NCBI GenBank assembly: GCA_018857735.1
Contig: JABMCL010003865.1
Span: 62,001 to 126,000, forward strand
Reading direction: 5' to 3'
Origin: Alviniconcha marisindica
Taxonomy: Eukaryota > Mollusca > Gastropoda > Provannidae
DNA length: 64,000 bases
The notes under the pieces: generated by a model
The model's database searches: none
Seen by the model: the letters and a program-made list of their open reading frames with translations, nothing else
What the model was told of the DNA's origin: nothing
Made by a program: the position numbers and the translations under genes
In this document: in pieces, positions 60,331-64,000 of the stretch
How positions within the stretch are numbered: the first letter of the stretch is position 1
How the letters are laid out: every line of letters begins with the position of its first letter

Positions 60331-63300
60331 GTGGCTCAAATGCCTGTAATTTTGCACAATACACAACACAACACCAAACATCTCAAACAGCAACATACGT
60401 TTAAGGTGTTTGGCTGTACTGCTTAAAACTCTGACACCACTCATAAAATTGCTGCTCATATAAATACACATTACCAGTGCTTTGAAGCACAGGAAAAAAC
60501 AACCACCTTTCATCACAGATTGAGAGCAAACATCCAGGCATTTAAAAAACATTTTTTACACCTTCCAATAATTGTGTCCTGCGTTTTTATTGAAACCATC
60601 ATTGTCAAATCAAAAAATTATTCTGAAATGAGCCAGGACACTACATTTCAATAATATCCTACAGAACACAAACAGTTCAAATTCTGCCCCCCCTCAACTT
60701 CAATATAAATTTGCTAACACTGATGGATTTTTTTTAAAAACATCATATTTACTGATTTAGCTTCTAAATCCAGTTTTTTTTCTTTCCTTCTTCAATTTTC
60801 TTGTCTTGAAAAGAAAACGTTTGCAATGGAGACGAAAATTACGTACCAGGTTGTTGATTTCTTTTTCCCTGTCAGGTGCAGACCTGGCAGTGGCCTGTCA
60901 AAGAAGAGAAACAAGAAAGGTGACCCTCTCGTTCTCCACACCAGCAGCAGCAACAAGCAAGGTTAACTCCCAGCTTCAGCGACTTGCAGAATAATGCTAC
61001 AAACAGCACCTGACAATATCTTAAGGCGTAAAACATAAAAAATAACTTGAGAACAAGAGCAAGATGTAATTTTTTCAAGTAATGAGTGAAACTTATAATT
61101 TCTGAAAATACTAACAGCCGCTTACAAAAACACAAATAAACCTGAATACTTACTGGGGTTCATGGTTTGGCCCAAACACGAAGAAAACATATACCAAATA
61201 CAAAGAGCACTGCTCCCCACCCACCCCCAACACTCATTTCTAATCACGTTTGAAGAACACAAGGTGGTATTGAACATCTCTGTCTACTTACTCCCAGGAG
61301 GACAAACCTTTGAGTCTGACAGTGGAAGTTTTCTTCTTAAGTGTGAAAACAACACCACCTCAAAATAGTAACATTTACAGAAACTTACCAAAATAGTAAT
61401 CCACATTCACCACACATTTGTCATCTTACCGGTAAAACCACTGGCTACATGTGTACATAATATTCTCAACAGTAACCCATAAAAGCAAAAGTTCACAGAC
61501 ATTAAGGCACACAAGGGGGGGGGGGGGAGGAAATGGTTTAAAGCCCAACTTCAACATGACACACAGTGCAAAACAAATCAATAAGAGTCAAAACCTGAAA
61601 TATCTTTAGGCAGTTCCAGGCCTGATTGTCGGAAAGTAAAAAAAGCCGAGAAAGAGCAGGATTTTTTTCACGCTTAAGATTTCACCAAGAACTGGGCTGC
61701 TTCAAGCCAGCTGCTTTATCGACACCCAGATCAACAAATAAAAGATGTTTGCAATAGTCCCCCAGACCCAACAAATATGTACATTTTTGTTTCCAAAAAA
61801 ATCCTCATACCCCCTCTCAAAATAACGAATACTGCTTGTTTAACCTGACAGTTTTGGCGTTAACAACTGACACCAGATCTTCATGTGGATCCGAAAGAGC
61901 ATCTATATTCAACACACACTAAAGTAATAGTCACAAATGTAAGTACTCAGTTTCAACACTTTTTCTTTCGTCATTTGTAAGATCGAGAAGAAGACTACCT
62001 GGACCCACTGGATTGCTTAATTTCTTTCAACAGCTCCTAAAACTAAGCCAAAATTTACGCAACACAAGCTGTTATGGAAGCATCACTCAGACTCATACAA
62101 CTGCAAAGGTCCTCACACCCGTTTTGCTCCAGACTGTTTCAGCTGTTCTGCCTCAATGCAAGCTCAAACAAGTTTTAGCAACCAGAGGGCAACGAGAGAG
62201 AGAGAGAGCGTGAGAGAGAGGAATGGAGAGAGAGAGAGAGCAAGAGAGAGAGAGAGAGGAATGGAAAGAGAGACTTGAAAGCCAAGCCCTAGCCAAGTTC
62301 AACAGCAGACAGAAAGCAACAACTATTCTGGACCAATCTGCAAGTGCAACTCTTACCAAAAAGGCACACCAAAAAGCTCAAAACTCGAAACACTGGCATT
62401 TTCATGTCACGCAGCCTAAAAACTAAGCCCTCGTGCATCTTGCATCAACGCTTCTCAAGCTCTTTGAAGCAGCAAACGTGTAATCTGGCCACCCACACCG
62501 CCATCCATACCTGGTCACAGAGGAGATACCTAGTTAGGAAATTTACCCTGGGGGACACTGACATATCTAGCCCAGGCGGAGGGGGCGCATCCATGCTCCC
62601 AGAGCATGCTCAAGTAAGCGTGCCGCTACTCCCAGCATGCTGTGCATTTCACTTTTTCAATGTTGGACGAGACACGATACACAAATGCATGTTTTGCGAC
62701 AAAACGGAATAAGCCACAGACCCATCGTTCAATTTCTGCATCAGTAGTACTGAAAGTCAACGCAGTGAGGAGTGTCACTGTTTCTGGCCCGAAGCATCGA
62801 AGCTCCATAACCCATTCGCAGCCCTAAGGATCTTGTCGACACGATATCCATGGCAAAAGTAGTTCCCATTTGCCAAGAGGGTGCCCTGCATTTTGCCTAA
62901 ACTTAAATTTGCATGCTTTCTCATGACATCCATGGCAAAAGCAGTTCCCATTTGCCAACAGAGTGCCATGCGTTTTGCCTAAACTCAAACTTTGCATGCT
63001 TTCTCACAACATCCATGGCAAAAGCAGTTCCCATTTGCCAAGAGGGTACCATGCACTTTGCCTAAACTCAAACTTTGCATGCTTTCTCACGACATCCATG
63101 GCAAAAGCAGTTCCCATTTGCCAAGAGGGTGCCATGCGTTTTGCCTAAACTCGAACTTTGTATGCTTTCTCACATCAGGGACACATTTACACAAAAGAAT
63201 GCTCCTGGGTGGGTTGTGCTCTCTTGTGGACTAGCCTTCAGAGGAATCTGCACCGTCGCTACATGTTCATCAGCAGGGAAAGGGTTACGCTCCTTCCATG

Positions 63301-63927
63301 CATTTGGTTTCTGGGATTTCATTTCGCTGCTCCTCCTCCGCAACGCTGTGAACAGGCTAAAAACTGGAGTACCAGGGAAGAGAGGACAGAAGTGCTGAAG
63401 GGAGAACTCTAGCCAACGACCGACTAGAAAACTAGCCACAGGTGCCAGGCAAACTGATCCAGGTAACAAGAGGCAGGTACCGTGAGGTAACATTACTCAG
63501 AAACAAGCAGGATGTGGCAGTGACAGCGATCAGGGACGGTGGTGAACAAACAGGACAACAACAACAAAAATAAATAAAGACAACCACCAGATGGACTGAA
63601 CAAATGAATAAACTGATCAAAAGCAAATGCATTCCTTATCCGTGACACAAAAGCAAATCTATTCCTTATCTGTGACACAAAACTCATGAGAACAAAAACA
63701 AAAAAGGCGACACGTTAGAACAGAACAAAACGAAGACAAGGAGGAGGAGGAGGGGGCTGGGGGAGGGGGTCTGTGGAATCACCCCACCCCCCCTTCCCCA
63801 GGAATCCCCTGCAACAGACAGCATGCTGGGGGTAGCGGTCACTTATTTGAGAGACCTTGATCATGGTGGACGTCTGCATGTCAGTCAGCTTCTTGATGCA
63901 CCGCTGACCCCCAACCACGTTGCACAC
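31853..63927 (-). CDS. AGO: Argonaute (AGO1/2 class), 3' part with two alternative exon pairs
   Basis: Exons in transcript order: 63927-63856, 60894-60847, (53784-53662 or 52896-52774), 46132-45999, 45462-45278, 44628-44469, (43431-43341 or 41708-41618), 36033-35839, 34810-34574, 33001-32802, 31961-31853. One of each pair gives 1554 nt, or 517 residues plus TAG. All introns are GT-AG and phases close exactly. Seen: L2 ([19 protein letters not shown]), MID ([19 protein letters not shown], [13 protein letters not shown]), PIWI ([30 protein letters not shown]) and C-terminal MYFA. Known: Argonautes bind small-RNA guides in the cytoplasm and repress or cleave targets. Cleavage needs the tetrad D-E-D-H (D597, E637, D669, H807 in human AGO2). 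Close identity to human AGO1/2 puts this in the miRNA class. About 340 N-terminal residues lie beyond the window. Confidence 0.97.
32110..32700. repeat. poly-C, poly-G and GGT-rich low-complexity tract
   Basis: C-run at 32120-32144, then GAGAAGGGGA and GGTGGTGGT repeats with G-runs at 32275-32286, 32410-32425 and 32583-32597. It lies in the last Argonaute intron. Confidence 0.93.
32802..33001 (-). CDS. AGO: Argonaute in-window exon 10
   Basis: Acceptor tcccttgcag; donor gtgcgt. It encodes [40 protein letters not shown] and [16 protein letters not shown]. It carries the catalytic His (YYAH; H807 in human AGO2). 200 nt, phase 0 to 2. Confidence 0.97.
33051..33253. repeat. 101-bp tandem duplication
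   Basis: Two nearly identical copies starting at 33051 and 33152 (ACAGCTTGTGCTATGTGC to CAATAAAAAATATTC), 50 bases inside the intron before exon 10. Confidence 0.93.
33705..33752. repeat. poly-C/poly-A run
   Basis: A long C run followed by A15. On the Argonaute RNA strand this is U15 followed by a long G run, in the intron between exons 9 and 10. Confidence 0.95.
33865..34570 (-). repeat. tandem array carrying copies of the exon 9 end and donor
   Basis: About six units of 93-146 bp. Each repeats the last ~33 exonic bases of Argonaute exon 9 (encoding [11 protein letters not shown]) together with the donor GTGAGTCAGG and a G-rich intron start. Usable GT decoys end at 34129, 34339 and 34452, and a GTAAG version at 33874. 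Copies near 33983 and 34222 have lost the GT. The donor of the full exon is at 34573. Confidence 0.92.
34574..34810 (-). CDS. AGO: Argonaute in-window exon 9
   Basis: Acceptor acctgcag; donor gtgagt. Exactly 79 codons: [71 protein letters not shown] core, phase 0 to 0. Confidence 0.97.
35101..35212. repeat. 55-bp tandem duplication
   Basis: ACTCATATTAATGAAGCTTA through ATACCCACCTAT occurs twice head to tail. The remainder of this intron (35213-35838) is unremarkable apart from short GATGGAAA motifs at 35500-35735. Confidence 0.9.
35839..36033 (-). CDS. AGO: Argonaute in-window exon 8
   Basis: Acceptor gttgaag-side ttcaacag; donor gtgagt. 65 codons: [60 protein letters not shown]. It holds the catalytic Glu (HRQE) and second Asp (YRDG), so both alternative exon 7 versions are joined to an intact E and D. 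Confidence 0.97.
36345..36560 (+). mobile_element. SINE-like element, copy 3
   Basis: Nearly identical to 7245-7466: TATCAGTACCCAGTTTCTGC start, GTTGATGAGCGCATGATAAA end and ATT tail. Inserted in the Argonaute intron between exons 7b and 8, opposite to the gene. Confidence 0.78.
36561..37640. other. Argonaute intron, no further signal
   Basis: Mostly unique sequence with a C-run at 37177-37192 and CT/CA tracts near 37214-37245. No coding segment is recognised. Confidence 0.5.
37655..38370. repeat. 30-31-bp minisatellite, about 23 copies
   Basis: Unit GGGACAGTATTGTAGATACT plus GGCAACTGGT, with deletions of the TATTG part in some units. It lies in the intron between exons 7b and 8. Confidence 0.95.
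38371..39410. other. Argonaute intron, no further signal
   Basis: AT-rich, with short CAA microsatellites near 38661. Nothing else recognised. Confidence 0.5.
39420..39800. repeat. compound minisatellite (GTTGATTCATCA)
   Basis: Repeats of CTGTTGATTCATCATCAACC and TTCTCCCACT arranged in about 61-bp higher-order units, decaying toward 40060. Confidence 0.92.
40085..40960. repeat. 29-bp minisatellite, about 30 copies
   Basis: Unit CACTACTCCCACCTTGTTTA plus TTCATTGT with CTTCTGATT variants. Same intron as the preceding array and probably related to it through the ATTCATC motif. Confidence 0.94.
41618..41708 (-). CDS. AGO: Argonaute exon 7b: canonical catalytic-Asp version
   Basis: 91 nt; acceptor ttttctgctttcag (strong pyrimidine tract), donor gtaagt. 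One base completes Arg, then 30 codons: [20 protein letters not shown] and [10 protein letters not shown]. The GAT codon at 41666-41668 is the first catalytic Asp (D597 of human AGO2). It is 22 of 30 residues identical to the upstream alternative 7a and closer to human AGO1/2. Phase in and out are identical to 7a, so either can join exon 6 to exon 8. Confidence 0.96.
41709..43340. other. AGO: intron separating alternative exons 7a and 7b
   Basis: 1632 nt on the Argonaute strand. Contains an AAT/ATA microsatellite (41911-41960), a G-rich stretch (42080-42115) and otherwise unique sequence. Exonic similarity between 7a and 7b does not extend into the flanks, so the exon duplication looks old. 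Too long for simple steric exclusion of the two splice sites. Confidence 0.6.
43341..43431 (-). CDS. AGO: Argonaute exon 7a: catalytic Asp replaced by Ser
   Basis: 91 nt; acceptor tgtggcatccag (poor pyrimidine tract), donor gtaagt. One base completes Arg, then 30 codons: [20 protein letters not shown] and [10 protein letters not shown]. The codon at 43389-43391 is AGC (Ser) where the catalytic Asp belongs. Everything else needed for a working exon is intact: frame, both splice sites, length and phase identical to 7b. A weak acceptor beside a strong 7b acceptor suggests 7a needs an activator. A mere pseudo-exon is less likely, since 30 codons remain open and family-conserved positions (REPVIF, THPP, GD, KP) are kept. 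Confidence 0.9.
43616..43800. repeat. about 28-bp tandem repeat, 6-7 copies
   Basis: CTTCCACAGGACCTCAATGC units, with CACATGACC variants, in the intron upstream of exon 7a. Confidence 0.9.
44088..44235 (-). promoter_or_regulatory. long polypyrimidine (UCUU-rich) tract in Argonaute pre-mRNA
   Basis: The plus strand is GAAGAAGAAGA-type purine sequence, so the transcript reads UCUUCUUCUUC for about 150 nt, some 660-800 nt upstream of exon 7a. UCUU elements are the known binding sites of PTB-type splicing factors, so this is a candidate control element for the 7a/7b choice. The functional role is an inference; it may only be a simple repeat. Confidence 0.4.
44469..44628 (-). CDS. AGO: Argonaute in-window exon 6
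   Basis: Acceptor tgtgctggcag; donor gtatgt. It encodes [40 protein letters not shown] and [12 protein letters not shown], with the last two bases CG completed to Arg by either exon 7a (T) or 7b (C). Confidence 0.96.
44636..44935. repeat. about 49-bp minisatellite, six copies, abutting the exon 6 acceptor
   Basis: Unit ACCATCACTCAGTTTGGTGA plus CCATGCACAGGGCTCCGGCC and AAAACC. It begins within about ten bases of the exon 6 acceptor, so part of its polypyrimidine/branch region is repeat-derived. Confidence 0.93.
45075..45195. repeat. about 45-bp tandem repeat, 3-4 copies
   Basis: AAATCCCCTTTAAGCATTTT plus CAGGGTGTGTGTGTG units between exons 5 and 6. Confidence 0.9.
45278..45462 (-). CDS. AGO: Argonaute in-window exon 5
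   Basis: Acceptor gttgttctcag; donor gtgagt. It encodes [40 protein letters not shown] and [18 protein letters not shown] domain, including the guide 5'-phosphate pocket region. Phase 1 to 1. Confidence 0.97.
45620..45765. repeat. about 46-bp tandem repeat, 3-4 copies
   Basis: TTTAGACACGGACGTGCGAC plus ACCTCAAAAACGGTGACATA units in the intron between exons 4 and 5. Confidence 0.92.
45999..46132 (-). CDS. AGO: Argonaute in-window exon 4
   Basis: Acceptor atggttcacag; donor gtttgt. It encodes [40 protein letters not shown] and EDAL. Start of MID; phase 0, so it accepts exon 3a or 3b equally. Confidence 0.97.
46133..47850. other. Argonaute intron, no further signal
   Basis: Mainly unique, with a G-run at about 46928-46948. 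No coding segment recognised. Confidence 0.5.
47860..48760. repeat. about 55-bp minisatellite, about 16 copies
   Basis: Unit GAAGACACACTGAACCTCAA plus CATACCTATACTGCCCAGAC and TTCTTATGAACTCT, with indels and some short units. Intron between exons 3b and 4. Confidence 0.94.
49605..50430. repeat. 45-bp minisatellite, about 17 copies
   Basis: Unit CCCCTACCCATAGCACTACA plus ATGAAGTCCATCTGTACAAT and CATGT, some with an extra CATATTGTACCCTAC. Degenerate copies continue to about 50860. The 45-bp period leaves open frames of no coding meaning. Confidence 0.95.
50861..52773. other. Argonaute intron upstream of exon 4, exon 3b side
   Basis: Unique AT-rich sequence with A- and CA-rich tracts (51254-51275, 52411-52451). 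No coding signal. Confidence 0.5.
52774..52896 (-). CDS. AGO: Argonaute exon 3b (L2 segment, version b)
   Basis: 123 nt, phase 0 to 0; acceptor tatgcgatgtag, donor gtaaga. It encodes [40 protein letters not shown] and R. It aligns with the same 41-residue stretch of human AGO2 as exon 3a and is 28 of 41 residues identical to it. Confidence 0.94.
53662..53784 (-). CDS. AGO: Argonaute exon 3a (L2 segment, version a)
   Basis: 123 nt, phase 0 to 0; acceptor caccccacccag, donor gtaggc. It encodes [40 protein letters not shown] and R. It differs from 3b mainly at DINVD versus GISIS and at PVPR versus TAPK. Invariant family positions (FN-DPY, F-I, GRVL, YGGR) are kept in both, so neither looks decayed. 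Confidence 0.94.
55350..55590. repeat. about 75-bp tandem repeat, three copies
   Basis: TTCTCTTGTGGAATGGAATG, GAAACTGGCATTTGATGCCC and ACTCAACCATGACGGTTATA repeat three times. The last part belongs to the dispersed family seen at 23985. Confidence 0.92.
56905..57255. repeat. about 60-bp minisatellite, 5-6 copies
   Basis: Unit CATCACTGACAGGATTACTG plus CCGACAGGTGACATCACACA and a CACCAACCGG/CACACA part. Confidence 0.93.
59530..59565 (+). repeat. single arm of the MITE-like family
   Basis: AGATCCAAACACATAAAAGA plus TTCAAAAGAACC matches the terminal arm of 11000-11198. A C-run (59467-59485) lies just upstream. Confidence 0.6.
60847..60894 (-). CDS. AGO: Argonaute in-window exon 2 (48 nt)
   Basis: Acceptor ctctttgacag; donor gtacgt. 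Sixteen codons, [16 protein letters not shown], matching human [16 protein letters not shown] with the same exon limits. L2 helix region, phase 0 to 0, so it can join exon 3a or 3b. Confidence 0.96.
60895..62830. other. Argonaute intron, no further signal
   Basis: Contains a G-run (61515-61529) and a GA-rich tract (62193-62272). No coding segment recognised. Confidence 0.5.
62835..63175. repeat. about 85-bp minisatellite, four copies
   Basis: Unit CATCCATGGCAAAAGCAGTT plus CCCATTTGCCAAGAGGGTGC and TTTTGCCTAAACTCAAACTT, GCATGCTTTCTCACGA. Intron between exons 1 and 2. Confidence 0.95.
63856..63927 (-). CDS. AGO: Argonaute in-window exon 1
   Basis: Acceptor gtgttttcag; 24 codons [20 protein letters not shown] and TMIK; donor gtctct, which is weak (no +3 purine, no +5 G). 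It corresponds to human [20 protein letters not shown], the end of PAZ and start of L2. The exon limit equals that inferred for the vertebrate gene. Confidence 0.95.
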
Positions 63928-64000
63928 CTGAAAACACAGTGAAGTGACTACAGTCTCATGATAAACACGCGTACTTCACATGAAAGATGTGTTCGTCAAA

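Larger units (their letters stand above)
53785..60846. other. largest Argonaute intron (7 kb)
   Basis: Apart from the repeats listed separately it contains a G-rich tract (55000-55065, 55270-55296), a possible dispersed element at 55880-56290 (TCTTTTACGTGTGGTCAG), a duplicated segment at 57316-57410 (ACTTGGTAAACAAATGT) and an (AT)n tract at 60272-60328. I searched for a further copy of exons 2 or 3 and saw none. Confidence 0.5.

Overview
The window is animal nuclear DNA, most likely from a marine gastropod mollusc. Genes are split by many GT-AG introns, and much of the non-coding sequence is (CA/GT)n microsatellite, minisatellite, SINE-like elements with (ATT)n tails and LINE scraps. The encoded proteins are clearly metazoan. 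The mollusc call rests on the general look of the repeats and is an inference. I see no operons, CRISPR arrays, rRNA or tRNA genes.

Layout. (1) 458-11773, plus strand: the 3' two thirds of an RNA polymerase I subunit gene (POLR1E / RPA49 / PAF53) in nine exons; its start lies left of the window. (2) 11774-16759: convergent intergenic DNA with a 5-copy tandem repeat. (3) 16760-17860, minus strand: an intronless 366-codon gene for an ankyrin-repeat/SOCS-box protein resembling ASB17. (4) 17861-31852: a repeat-rich spacer with nested dispersed repeats and several minisatellites. (5) 31853-63927, minus strand: the 3' part (518 codons per isoform including stop) of an AGO1/2-class Argonaute gene, from linker L2 to the C-terminal YFA-stop. 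The N, L1 and most of the PAZ domains lie beyond the right edge.

The main discovery is inside the Argonaute gene. Two coding exons exist in two versions each, identical in length and phase. The first pair (53662-53784 and 52774-52896, 123 nt each) encodes the L2 segment ending in YGGR. The second pair (43341-43431 and 41618-41708, 91 nt each) encodes the PIWI strand that carries the first catalytic aspartate. The downstream copy has the canonical GADVTHPP; the upstream copy has GASITHPP, so the catalytic Asp (D597 of human AGO2) becomes Ser. Because 91 is not a multiple of 3, using both or neither copy breaks the reading frame, so the two must be mutually exclusive in functional mRNAs. One locus could therefore make a slicing-competent (D-E-D-H) and a slicing-dead (S-E-D-H) Argonaute by splice choice. 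With the L2 pair there are up to four isoforms.

A second theme is tandem arrays whose repeat unit contains a splice junction. They occur upstream of POLR1E exon 8 (ten decoy acceptors), downstream of POLR1E exon 5 (decoy donors in GT repeats) and downstream of Argonaute exon 9 (decoy donors). All exon boundaries below were read by hand from splice consensus, phase continuity and similarity to remembered family sequences; no alignment or transcript data were available.
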